This document shows, one piece after another, positions 22,806 through 33,539 of a stretch of 64,000 nucleotides of DNA. The position numbers were made by a program, and so were the translations under genes. Source of the stretch: Camellia lanceoleosa (Eukaryota > Streptophyta > Magnoliopsida > Ericales > Theaceae); the NCBI GenBank assembly GCA_025200525.1, contig CM045761.1:138138223-138202222 (forward strand). The letters are read 5' to 3'. Below the pieces are notes generated by a model. The model worked only from the letters and a program-made list of their open reading frames with translations, searched no databases and was not told the DNA's origin. Every line of letters starts with the position of its first letter. Position 1 is the first letter of the stretch.

Positions 22806-24130
22806 CAATACCTACGTATTTGTTGGGGATGTTTGAAAAGAAAACATTTTAGGGAAAATATCTCATCAGTTGAGAAAAAAATAATTATAGGTAGCATTTA
22901 TTAAAGTTTTTTAAATATAATTTGATAATAACGTTTTGTTTTAAATTTGTAAGTTTTGAAATTATGATTTGAGTATAGAAAATTTGTTTGGTTATGAATT
23001 TTAAAAAGAGTTTTGAGTTAAGTGTTGAATTGAGTTTTTAATGTTTGATGTGATATGCGAAATAAGAAAATTTATTTGGTTATGAGTTTTGGAAAGAGTT
23101 TTCAAAACTTAATTCAAATTGTTATAACTCATAACCAAATGCACTATTCAAAACTTTATTGAAAATTCTGATTAACACTCATAAGCAAACTCTTTTTAAA
23201 ATTTAATTAAAAAAATTAATTATTAACAAAAAATAACATTAATTAATTTTTTTAATTGAAAATATTACAAAGAAAATAATTTTTTTTTTCAAAATAAATA
23301 TTCAATTACTGATTTAAAATAATTTTTGATTGTATATTTGGTTCGAATTTTTTTAAATATTTTCTAGTTAAAATATTTTTTAATATTTTTTATTTTCACT
23401 TTCAACAGAAAATTAGTCTACAATAGCACAAACACATGTATTTATGTATGTATGAAAGAGTTACTAATTTCTTTCTTAAAAAAAAAAAAAACAACAAAAG
23501 CCACTGTAGCAAATAGCAGTCAACCGGAAGGATGTCCAGGGGGACGACCGATAGACTCAAAAAATTCAAAAACTGTATGAAAAGGTGAGAGCTTTGCGTT
23601 AGAAGTTTGTTTTGGAATGAGGTCTACCAAACGTAAAACAAAAATGTGTTTTGAAATGTGTAGTGGAATTAATTTTTGAAAATCCCATTCAAACGATTTG
23701 TTCACGTGAAGGGATGGAATTGTGATTAGAAAGCTGTACCAAATACAGTCATAGTATTTTTATTAATTTATATTTTTTTTGACATCCATTGGAATGTAAT
23801 TACCTCAACATTTTAAACAAAAAATTATAAAATTAATTATTTTTATATATTTTTCTTTAAAAAAAATTAAAAAATCACTAAAAAATTAATTTTCAAATCA
23901 ACCCTTAGCATGTATTCAAATATTAATTATTTACAAACTCCCTTAGCTATCGCTTGTTGTAGTAACTTTTCAACCATTTTCATTCCCATCAATTTTTATT
24001 TATTTATTTATTTCTCCGAACCTATCATTCATCCGGATGTGGAATAATTTTGAAATTTACAAGTTTTCTAAATTATATGGCTGCTGCTTTATTGACTAGA
24101 AAACCAAAGAAGCCACTATTCTTTCAAAGT

Positions 24131-24280
24131 AATACTAGAAATTCTAAATATTTTATTAAAAATTTTACTAAATGTTTTACATGGGTGTGGGACCCACACA
24201 ATGTGGGTCCTATGTGGGTCTCACACTCATGTGAGACATTTGATAAAATTTTTGATAGAATTTTTAGAGCCTCTAGCATT
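24131..24280. mobile_element. foldback MITE-like element
   Basis: Inverted arms start AATACTAGAAATTCTAAA and end ...TTTAGAGCCTCTAGCATT. The centre contains GTGTGGGACCCACAC next to its near complement. A partial relative is at about 47990-48065. Confidence 0.65.
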
Positions 24281-24637
24281 TTTGTTATAATTAAAGTTGA
24301 AGAATGATTATGTAATTTGCACGAAGTCACTGGACCTCTCACATGAAGTCACTTTCTTGTAATTTAAGAAAATTGTTTCATGTAGTAAAAACAATTTACA
24401 CTTGTTGAAATTTGTCGGTGTTTTCCAGCTAAGTGTTTGATTAGTAGTATGGTCGAAAATTGACACACATAAATAATTATTATTTTTTTATTTATTTGAA
24501 TTTGTGTTTAATTATTGTTTGAAAAACAAAAAGAGATATTGATATGTTCAAGTAGTTTAGATATGAAACTACTTCTCACTCATCATGAGATGTGAGTGGG
24601 AAGTTAAGAATCATTAATATTTTTTTAGTTTTAATAA

Positions 24638-24938
24638 GGGTTCTTCTATGGTGTGCATATTTGTAAGAGTGTATATCATATGCATTTTTATTATAAAAAG
24701 TCTAACTAAATTATAAAATTTTGTAATATGAATCACAAAATATATAATCTCGCCACAAATTAGTGTTACAAAAAATGTCATTAAGATACAAACTTTTGTT
24801 ATATTAACTACAAAATTATGAACATTTTGTTATATCAATTTGTGGTGAGATTACGTATTTTATAGCTAATGTTAAGTAATTTTGCGATAAAGTACATATG
24901 GTATGCACTCACAAAGAGTGCAGCCTATAGCATTATCC
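24638..24938. mobile_element. foldback MITE-like element, ~300 bp
   Basis: The left half (GGTTCTTCTATGGTGTGCATA, then ATCTCGCCACAAATTAGTG) is mirrored in inverted form by the right half (CAATTTGTGGTGAGATTACG, then GGTATGCACTC...CATTATCC). Non-coding. Confidence 0.65.
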
Positions 24939-25733
24939 TTTAATAAGATGGAAAAGTACTTGTAAATTTATAAAAAGTGTTTAAAAATATATGAAAATTT
25001 TTCAAGACCCGTTGTGCTTTAGTATCTTGTTAACCTTAATAATAATCTGATGAGTTGTTGTTAACTTAAATTATTAGAATTTAGAGTAATGACATATAAT
25101 GATATACAAATAGAAAATTTATATAAAATTTTTATACATAATGATGCGAATTAATTGTGATCTTTCACTTTAAAATAAACTATCCATAAAGATAACTTAC
25201 ATTTATAACAATGTCATTGCGATATCATTCTTATGATATTTTTTGTATGAATTTTTTATATGAATAATATTTTTCAAATTATTAATATGAGCTCAATGGT
25301 GAACACTTTTGCTCTATCTTACGCATTTATCAATTAATTAAAATTCATTTGTGGTTGATCATGAGAATAACCCTATATGATTTTGAGGTTGAAGGAAATG
25401 CCATATGACAATACCATTTACAACTGAACTAGCAAATACACATATCCACTAACATTTGTGATTTGTCAAAAAAATCAACAATGAACCATGTGGGAAGCTT
25501 ATGTACAAAAGATATCAAAATTTATTTAGGCCTTTTAACTTTTAGCCTATTTTAAATCACAAAACTTTCATATTTTTTACACAAAAAATAAAAAAAATTA
25601 AAATGTCAATTTTTAACCAATTTTTCAAAACACCCTTAGTGATCCAAAGATATCACCTAGTAATTTCTTTCATTAATCACCAAACACCATACTTCATGTT
25701 GTTCTTTCATAATTCAACACTGAGCGTCATTCC

Positions 25734-26401
25734 TGTTGTTAGGGAAAATCGATGTGATTCCCCACAAGTAAATCAATCAATGGGAATAAAAACTCATGCG
25801 GAAAAATTAAATCAAAGGCAACATAAGAATTTTTACGTGGTTCCCTCAATGTGAGGGATCGAAATCGATTCCACTATCAACCAAATAAGTTCCAAACGAT
25901 TACAAACGAGACACTAATGGTCTCACAAAACCACCCTTAGGTGAATTCCAATAATCACAAATAAACAAGAGGAAAGACCTCACCAAATAGATGAACCAAA
26001 ATCTTCAAAATCTGAGTTGAAGAATACCCAAAATAACGAACCCAAATCAAAACCGAATCACCCGCTTCAAAGTAGAGCAACACACCAAGACACCAATTTT
26101 TTTGGTTGACCAAGTCAAGACTCAAAGAAACAATTAATCCCAATTGAAACCCAAAGGCACTGTTGCCGAAAAGAAGTGTTGCTGTGTAGCCGCCGCCCCT
26201 TTTTATGTGTGTATAGAACAAAAATAATATATATATTATTAAATCTTGGGTTTTGTAATCAAACCCTAATTGTATCCAGATTGAATTGGGCCTTCACAAA
26301 TATAATATATAAAAATATATTATATCTAAATCAAGCCAAATTAAAACTCTTTTTCCAAAATTCATTGGGTCCCACACTCCAATAAGGAGGTATACCCAAC
26401 A
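25734..26401 (-). repeat. 3' LTR of copia 2
   Basis: On the + strand it begins TGTTGTTAGGG and ends CCCAACA. The internal side carries, on the - strand, the purine-rich GGTAGGGGAAGAAT expected as the polypurine tract (about 26402-26415). It closely matches the right LTR throughout. Confidence 0.95.
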
Positions 26402-26451
26402 ATTCTTCCCCTACCGACTTAGGTGGAGACATCAATCATACCCGCCAAAAT

Positions 26452-26817
26452 TCAACACTTTAAATGTTTGTCCCTCGACAAAGTCTTTGTCAACATATCT
26501 GAAATGTTATCATCTGTGTGAACCTTTTCGAGTTGTAACAATTTCAAATCTAACACATCACGAATCCAATGGTATCTCACATCAATGTGTTTCGATCTCG
26601 AATGAAAAGTAGAATTTTTACTCAAATGAATAGCACTTTGACTATCACAATAAAACACATACTTTTCTTGCTTCAAACCCAACTCTTGCAAAAATTTCTT
26701 CAACCATAACTCTTCTTTGCAAGCTTCTGTAATAGCAATAAATTCAGCTTTGGTAGTTGAGAGAGCAACACATTTTTGTAATTTAGATTGCCATGCCAAA
26801 AAGTCATCAAATACCAA
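26452..26817 (-). pseudogene. copia 2 RNase H
   Basis: Motifs W-Q-S-K-L-Q, S-T-T-K-A-E-F-I-A, F-Y-C-D-S-Q-S-A and the ending D-M-L-T-K-T-L are characteristic of copia RNase H. It lies in a different frame from RT, the shift being near 26820-26890. Confidence 0.9.
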
Positions 26818-26891
26818 GTAGATTTCCTAGAATCAACATCACCGAATCCATCAAGCACCATCCCCAAAACACAAACACACCTTCAAGTCCT

Positions 26892-27866
26892 TCAAGATAT
26901 CTTAGAATCCATTTGCCCAATGTTCTTTAGGATTAGACGACTCACCACACCAACTGCGTGAGCAATATCCGGCCTTGTACAAACCATGGCGTACATTAAA
27001 GAACCAACTGCTGAAGCATAAGGAATTTTCAGCATCTCTTCCTTGTCTTTCTCACTTGTAGGACATTGATTTGAACTAAGCTTGAAGTGACCTGCAAGTG
27101 GACAACCAACCGGCTTTGCTTTATTCATGTTGAACCTCTCAAAAACTTTCTCAATGTAACTTTCTTGAGACAACCAAATCAGTTCCTCTTTGCGTTCACA
27201 AACAATTTTCATACCAAGTATTTGCTTTGCCGGCCCCAAATCTTTCATAGCAAAAGATTTACTCAACTCTAACTTCAACCTGTTTATCATGGTAGAATCT
27301 TGGCCCACAATTAACATGTCATCAACATAAAGCAAAAGAATAATAAATTTGTCATCTGGAAAATTTTTCACAAACACACAATGGTCCGAAGTGGTTTTAG
27401 AAAAACCATTATTCATCATGAAAGAGTCAAATTTTTTGTACCATTGCCGTGGAGCTTGCTTGAGGCCATACAAACTTTTCTTCAATTTGCAAACAAATTT
27501 CTCTTTCCCTTTCTCCACAAAACCTTCCGATTGCTCCATGTAAATTTCTTCTTCAAGATCACCATGAAGAAATGCGGTCTTCACATCAAGTTGCTCAACT
27601 TCAAGGTTCATACTTGCAGCCATGCCAAGTACAACCCGAATAGAAGACATCTTTACAACCGGTGAGAAAATCTCGTCAAAGTCAATACCTTTCTTTTGTC
27701 CAAAGCCTTTCACAACAAGACATGCCTTGTACCTCAGATTCTTGCCATCATTCTTCAACTTGAAAACCCACTTATTTTTCAGAATTTTCCTCCCCTTAGG
27801 CAACTTTACTAAGTCATAGGTGTGATTTTCAAGTAAGGAGTTCATCTCCTCTTCCATGGCCTTTTT
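26892..27866 (-). pseudogene. copia 2 reverse transcriptase
   Basis: The frame contains N-K-W-V-F-K-L-K, G-I-D-F-D-E-I-F-S-P-V-V, A-F-L-H-G-D-L-E-E-E-I-Y-M, Y-G-L-K-Q-A-P-R-Q-W and the active site Y-V-D-D at 27318-27329. It is separated from the integrase C-terminal part by TAG at 27867-27869, consistent with TGG to TAG. RT itself is otherwise open to V-C-T-R-P-D-I-A. Confidence 0.93.
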
Positions 27867-28466
27867 CTAATCACCTTTCTTTGCATGCTCAATTGCTTCT
27901 TGGTAGCTCTCCGGCTCCCCTTGATCAGAAATCAACACAAATTCATTGGGCGGATACTTTCTTGAAAGTTGTCGATCCCTTGTAGATTTTCTCAACTCAA
28001 GTTGTGGTGGCGGTTCTTGAGTTGGATGCTCTTCCTCAATTTCTGGCTCAACTTCATTAGGATTAGCAACATCCTCCACTTCTTCGATAGGTGGCGGCAC
28101 ATCTCCCCCATTTTCATCATCAACTGGGGATGAAGGAGATGGATCCATATCAATGAGATCACTAGTTTTTGGCTCCGGTTGATCACCTTTGCCAAAGTCT
28201 TCAATTGTTTGGTCTTCAAGAAACACAACATCACGGCTTCGAATAACTTTCTTGTCGACCGGATCCCATAATCTATACCCGAATTCATCACGCCTATAGC
28301 CAAGAAAAATGTATTGTCTTGACTTACTATCAAGCTTGGACCTCTCATCCTTTGGAATGTGAACAAAAGCTCGGCAACCAAACACTCTCAAGTGCTCATA
28401 AGACACATTTTTGCCAGTCCAAACTCTTTTAGGAACATCACCATTCAAAGGATAGCAAGGAGACAA
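27867..28466 (-). pseudogene. copia 2 integrase C-terminal region
   Basis: The sequence L-R-V-F-G-C-R-A-F-V-H followed by F-L-G-Y and G-Y-R-L-W-D-P is typical of the copia integrase C-terminal region. An acidic, Pro-rich linker leads to RT. It is in the same frame as RT apart from the single TAG. Confidence 0.9.
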
Positions 28467-28469
28467 ATT

Positions 28470-29421
28470 GATCTCATTGCCTCACCCCAAAAGGATCTTG
28501 GCAATTTAGCTTGTGAAAGAAAACACCTTGTTCTTTCTACAATGGTGCGATTCATCCTCTCGCCATTTTGTTGAGAGTCTTCTTTCTTTTGGTGCCGAAT
28601 ACCTACAATACTCATCAAATGGCGTATTCACCACCATTGTCGATCGGATGCACTTCAATTTCTTTTTTCAACCATGGCCTGAAAATGCTTAAATACTTCT
28701 AGAACTTGATCTTTAGTTTTTAGTAAAAAAGCCCAAACTTTCCTTGAATAATCATCAATGAAAGTAACAAAATAAAGTGCACCACCATGTGTTCTAACTT
28801 TTAAAGGACCACAAACATCCGAATGAATCAACTCCAAAACCTTTTCTTTTCTAGAAGCAACATTTTTATGAAAAGAAACTCTATGTTTACCCGCCAAACA
28901 ATGAACACAAGTTTTAAGATGTGTACCTTTCAAACCAGGTAGAAGCTCTTTCTTGAACAAAACTTGCAGCCCTTTTTCACTCATGATGCCATAATTCAGT
29001 AGAAGTATCACCTTCAAGTGCATTGATAACACCTTTACAAATTTTCCCTTGCATCGAATAAAGTGAATGAGTCTTCTTACACTTAGCCAACACCAAAGAA
29101 CCCTTTGTGAGCTTCCATATTCCATCACCAAATTTGTTGTTGAAGCCTTCATCATCTAGCTTCCCAGTAGAGATCAAATTGAACATGCCTCACATCTTTA
29201 AGCAACAATTTGCAGCCCAAATTTGTTTCCAAGCAAACATCACCCATACCAACAATCTTGGACAAACCTTCATTACCCATTCGAACAGAACCATAATCTC
29301 CTTCAGTGTAGGTAGTGAAGAAATCAACTCGAGAAGTCACATGAAAAGAAGCACCGGAATCAATCACCCAATTGCTCTCTTGGCCCACAAAATTGATACA
29401 ATCATCTTCACAAACGACCAT
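28470..29421 (-). pseudogene. copia 2 protease and integrase core, frame-broken
   Basis: Protease starts near 29380 with W-V-I-D-S-G-A-S-F-H-V-T (Asp-Ser-Gly at 29353-29361). A GAG-pre-integrase part and the integrase Zn region (C-V-H-C-L-A-G-K-H) follow, then L-I-H-S-D-V-C-G-P. The second catalytic Asp lies near 28636-28641 in another frame (about one base missing near 28640). The catalytic Glu region near 28540 lacks two residues found in relatives. At least three frames are needed to read it. Confidence 0.85.
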
Positions 29422-29454
29422 GAGATCATCGGTAGTAACTGCTGTTGTGTCTTC

Positions 29455-30207
29455 TTACTTCTTATCCACACTTTTGTCAAGCCTTTTCTCTTTGTTCTTA
29501 AGCTTTCGGCATTCCCGCTTCATGTGCTCTTTCTCATGGCAATAATAACACTCAACGTCTTTCTTTGAAAAAGAATTATCTCTTGACTTGTCAAGGCTTT
29601 GATCACGACCATGAGGGGTCTTACTCTTCCCCCTTGTTTTGCTTCGGCCTCTCACAACAAATGCTTCCGAATGAGAGGAACGATTTGTTTCTTCATTTAA
29701 TACTAGTGACTTGGCCCATTGTGACAACTCCATAATTACTAGCCGTCTCAACCAAGGTCCTCCAACTTTCGGGCAAAGAACTAAGTAGCTTCAAAGCCTG
29801 CAACACATCATCAAAAATAATATTCATAGAAGCAAGTTGGTTAACAATACTCCTTATTTCATTCAGAAGTTTGAATAGGTCTTTATATTTTAAATTAACC
29901 AACTAAAGGCTTTATTTGTGGATGATTTTCTATCATAAAGACTCTCTAATTTTTTTCCATAAATCATGTGTCGAAGTTCAACATGATGAAACAATCATCA
30001 ATCGGATAACACCAGATTAAGCCTCTTCCACTCATCATCTTTCATATCAGCAGGTTTGCCACTATCACCCTCAATGGGTCCATACAAGTCATTACAAAAT
30101 AATAGGTCCTCCATTTTAGTTTTCCAAGTTACCCAATTATTTCCATTGAAGCTAGACATGCGACCCACATTCCCCTCCATTGATTTAAAAAAATAAATAA
30201 ACTCCAA
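29455..30207 (-). pseudogene. copia 2 gag, frame-broken
   Basis: The start is probably M-E-G-N-V (about 30177) followed by F-N-G-N-N-W-V-T-W-K-T-K-M, the typical N-terminus of TNT1-like gag. The middle is read in a second frame (L-L-S-S-L-P-E-S-W). The C-terminus has the zinc knuckle C-Y-Y-C-x4-H-x4-C near 29540. Stops and shifts lie at about 29930-30000 and 29720-29760. Confidence 0.85.
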
Positions 30208-30227
30208 TAAACCGTAAGCTCTGATAC

Positions 30228-30893
30228 TAGTTATTAGGAAAAATCGATGTGATTTCCCACACGTAAATCAATCAATGGGAATAAAAACTAATGCGGAAAA
30301 ATTAAATCAAAGGCAACAAAAGAATTTTTACGTAGTTCCCTCAATGTGATCGAAATCCGATTCCACTATCAACCAAATAAGTTCCAAACGATTACAAACA
30401 AGACACTAATGGTCTCACAAAACCACCCTTAGGTGAATTCCAATAATCACAAATAAACAAGAGGAAAGACCTCACCAAATAGATGAACCAAAATCTTCAA
30501 AACCTGAGTTGAAGAAGACCCAAAATAACGAACCCAAATCAAAACCGAATCACCCGCTTCAAAGTAGAGCAACAAACCAAGACACCAATTTTTTTGGTTG
30601 ACCAAGTCAAGACTCAAAGCAACAATTAATCCCAATTGAAACCCAAAGGCACTGTTGCCGAAAAGAAGTGTTGCTGTGTAGCCGCCGTCCCTTTTTATGT
30701 GTGTATAGAACAAAAATAATATATATATTATTAAATCTTGGGTTTTGTAATCGAACCCTAATTGTATCCAGATTGAATTGGGCCTTCACAAATATAATAT
30801 ATAAAAATATATTATACCTAAATCAAGCCAAATTAAAACTCTTTTTCCAAAATCCATTGGGTCCCATACTCCAATAAGGAGGTATACCCAACA
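30228..30893 (-). repeat. 5' LTR of copia 2
   Basis: It matches the left LTR and ends CCCAACA before the ATTCC target duplication. Its internal boundary is slightly decayed: GCTCTGATAC (30218-30227), the primer site complement, runs into TAGTTATTAGG where TGTTGTTAGG is expected. Confidence 0.93.
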
Positions 30894-30898
30894 ATTCC

Positions 30899-32168
30899 CA
30901 ACATAATTCACAACTCCTCAAGGCCGTCAAATAACTTCTCAAAATATACATGTATGGGGTCTTTTGAGAAGCCAAAAAAAAAAAAAGGGGTCAATTTTTA
31001 ACTTTTTATTCATTTTGACTCACATCACCTCTCATATTTTTTACCCATAAAAAAAAAATTAAAAAAACTGACAAATAAATTTTTTATCAACTTTCCAAAA
31101 CACAACAGGGGTGTTTGGCAAGGGCTTTTTTTGGGCTTTTGGGCCTAAAATTCACAAAAAGACAAAATATGCTAAAATAACTAACAAGATAAAATGTCAC
31201 ATCAAACCCATAGTCATTTTACTTTTTCTCTTACAAACATCACATCAAACTACAAAAAAAATTCATCTTTCTAAACACAAAAATTTTAACCTACTAAAAT
31301 AATCAAAAACTATAACTTACTAAAATACCAACTTCCCAAATACCCACATAATCTTAGGACTGATCAAGAAATCCATGAAATCCGTAATCCGGTCCAATTC
31401 AGTCCAATCCGATAGGTTTGGATTGGTTTTTTGAATCTATGATTCGGTTCCGGATTGCAGAATTAAAAGACCGTAGTCCACGGATTGGTTCCGGATTGAA
31501 CCCCACGGTTCCAGATTGGAACCGATTCAGACCGTATGCAAATAGTCTATATTTTTATTATACATCCTCCCTCATAGTATCTTCTCTTATTCTATATAAA
31601 ACCTAAACTCAAACCTAAACTTGTATAATATCTTCTTTTATTACTTTTGTTTGTTAATTTTTAGTTTTAATTTATAATGGTCTAAATTTTTATAGTGAAA
31701 CCAATTTTCTTAGGGTTGTTTAAATTCTAGAACAGTATGTCGTTATTATAGAAAAACATGTTACTATTGTGGAACTAATATAGCACTATGTTTATATTTT
31801 TATGAAATTAAAGTGTTATATATATAATTTTTTATTATTTAATTATGTAAATCCGTGGTCCTAAACTGATCCAATCCATGTTTAAATGGATTGGTTCGGA
31901 TTGGTTCCATGATTTAAATAGATTGGATTGGTTTCAATTTTTTAAGAACCGTAAATAACGGATTGATCTTGGTTTTACCCCAATCCCGTCCAATCCGGAC
32001 CATGCTCACCCTTACATAATCTGATCAGACAGTAGTGAACCAATCAATATCACAACTCCTCCAACCAAGCTGATCTATAGGAGTGCAATTTTTGTGGGTC
32101 CTCTAGTGTACCCTACTCGTCTTCCCTCCCCACTACTGTGTACAATGAACAAAAATTATAAAAATATA
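30899..32168. other. spacer with a GGATTGG-rich foldback repeat, no gene seen
   Basis: The part at about 31340-32010 is bounded by AATCCGGTCCAATTCAGTCC and its inverted relative near CCGTCCAATCCGGACC. It repeats GGATTGGTTCCGGATTG-like words, consistent with a decayed non-coding foldback transposon. The remainder is AT-rich. Confidence 0.6.
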
Positions 32169-32460
32169 CACTATTAGAAAATGGGGCATTTGCCATGGAA
32201 CTATTTGCGACGGTTAAAGTGTCGTCGCAAAAAACATGTTTTTGCGACGGTATTTCATGACGTCGCGAAATTATTTTTGTTGCGACGGAAATACTAGGCC
32301 CGTGGCAAAAAGTAAGGTTATTTGCAACGGCACGTTGAACGTCGCAAAATTTTTTTGGTTTTTTTTTTTTTTTGCGACACTTTTTTGGCAATCCGTCACA
32401 ATTTTCTTTTTTTTTTTTTTTCTCATTCACTCACGACGGGCCTTAATATCGTCGCAAATA
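32169..32460. repeat. left terminal and subterminal repeats of the CACTA element
   Basis: TTTGCGACGG or its complement, with variants, recurs at about 32205, 32220, 32239, 32279, 32321, 32340, 32372 and 32451. In En/Spm such subterminal motifs bind the TnpA protein and are needed for excision; that role here is inference. Confidence 0.88.
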
Positions 32461-32559
32461 GTATTCCTAAATTCGCGCCAAAATTCTCTCCCACTCCCTC
32501 TTTCCCGAAATCCCCAAATTATCTGTAATCTGTTGGAATGAAAAAAAAAATTAAAAAAC

Positions 32560-32820
32560 CCTTCCTCTAGCTCACTGCTCTCTCCCTTCGATACTCTAGC
32601 CTAATCTCACCTAATCTCACTGCTCTCTCCCTCTCACCCTCCCTCTCACCCAGTCGTCACTCTATCTCTCTTGCAGCGGCAACAGCTTCGTCTAGGTAAC
32701 CCTCTTCTTTTCTCTCGCTCTTGCTCACGCAGACCCTCCCTCTCACCCAATCGTCGTTCTGTCTGTCTTACAGCGGCAACAACAGCGCCACTCTAGTTCT
32801 CCCTCCGGCATCCAGGTATA
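32560..32820 (+). promoter_or_regulatory. CT-rich duplicated leader, possible promoter/5' UTR of the CACTA genes
   Basis: Two related segments each read CCCTCCCTCTCACCCA(G/A)TCGTC, then a CT tract, then CAGCGGCAACA, and are followed by an AGGTA donor-like site (about 32693 and 32816). Pyrimidine-rich leaders with a following intron are common upstream of plant genes. No start codon here links to a long frame. Confidence 0.4.
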
Positions 32821-33067
32821 GCCTTCCTTTTCTTTCGGAATCTGTGTTTGTTTTGTTTGTTTTGTTTGATCTTAGTTATTAATCTGTTTTGTTTTGTATT
32901 AATCTATTAGTGATTTTTGTGATTCGGAATCTATTAGTGATTTTTGTTTTGTTGTGGACCAATATGAATATGCTATTAATCTGTAAATTTGAATATGTTT
33001 TGGCCTCTATTTGGAATGTAAATATGAATCTGTTTTGATCTTAGTTGTGTCTTAGTTGAATCAGAAT

Positions 33068-33263
33068 CTGTTATTAATCTGTAAATATGTGTTGAATCTG
33101 TCTTAGTTGAATCTGTGTAAATATGTGTTGAATCAGAATCTGTCTTAGTTGAATCTGTGTTGAATCTGTTATTAATCTGTAAATATGTGTTGAATCTGTC
33201 TTAGTTGAATCTGTGTAAATATGTGTTGAATCAGAATCTATCTTAGTTGAATTTGTGTTGAAT
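33068..33263 (+). repeat. tandem duplication, two 98-bp copies of TGTTGAATCTG-rich sequence
   Basis: CTGTTATTAATCTGTAAATA starts copies at 33068 and 33166, which differ at only a few bases. Shorter GAATCTGT words recur inside each copy, so the region is a nested simple repeat within the leader of the transposon. Confidence 0.9.
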
Positions 33264-33467
33264 TTGGGTCCAATGACCTGAAATTTAGAATTTCAAATGT
33301 TTGTAGCATATGATAAAAATTCCATGTTTTTGAGAGTTCCTTAGATATTGCTGCTCTTCTGTGTGCAATGTATTTCAAGTTGTATGGGCTGGGACTTCTA
33401 TGATTCTCTTTTGGATGTTTGGATGTGGTATGTGCTTTTTATAATTTGTGCTCTATTTCATTATTAG

Positions 33468-33539
33468 ACATTTGGAAGACAATCAGCTGAGTGAAGAGAT
33501 TCCCCCATCACTTGGAAACATTAACAGCTTGAGTGAACT
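33468..33539 (+). pseudogene. captured 72-bp leucine-rich-repeat exon inside the CACTA element
   Basis: Between an acceptor (ATTATTAG, ending 33467) and a donor (GTAAGT from 33540) lie exactly 72 bp. They translate without a stop as a plant LRR: L-E-D-N-Q-L-S-E-E-I-P-P-S-L-G-N followed by a Leu/Ser segment. Exons of exactly 72 bp, one repeat of 24 residues, are the hallmark of LRR receptor-like kinase genes. No kinase or neighbouring LRR exon was seen, so this is a gene fragment. Which host gene it came from cannot be told. Confidence 0.72.

Larger units (their letters stand above)
21463..25728. other. AT-rich spacer with several foldback elements, no gene seen
   Basis: No frame longer than 90 codons with protein character. 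Contents that can be supported are the MITE at 21589-21798, the foldback relative at 22150-22530, the duplication at 22560-22805, and foldbacks at 24131-24280 and 24638-24938. The rest is A/T-rich low-complexity DNA. Confidence 0.75.
25734..30893 (-). mobile_element. Ty1/copia retrotransposon 2 (TNT1-like), structurally complete, coding region broken
   Basis: LTRs at 25734-26401 and about 30228-30893 are highly similar. ATTCC flanks the element on both sides (25729-25733 and 30894-30898), a proper 5-bp target duplication. On the - strand: primer site, gag with zinc knuckle, protease, integrase, RT, RNase H, purine tract, LTR. Several frameshifts and a TAG at 27867 inactivate it. Confidence 0.96.

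Noticed and set aside
23520..23705. 61-codon - strand frame ending G-R-P-P-G-H-P
   Set aside because: The motif comes from a dispersed repeat word also seen near 53640; no coding support.
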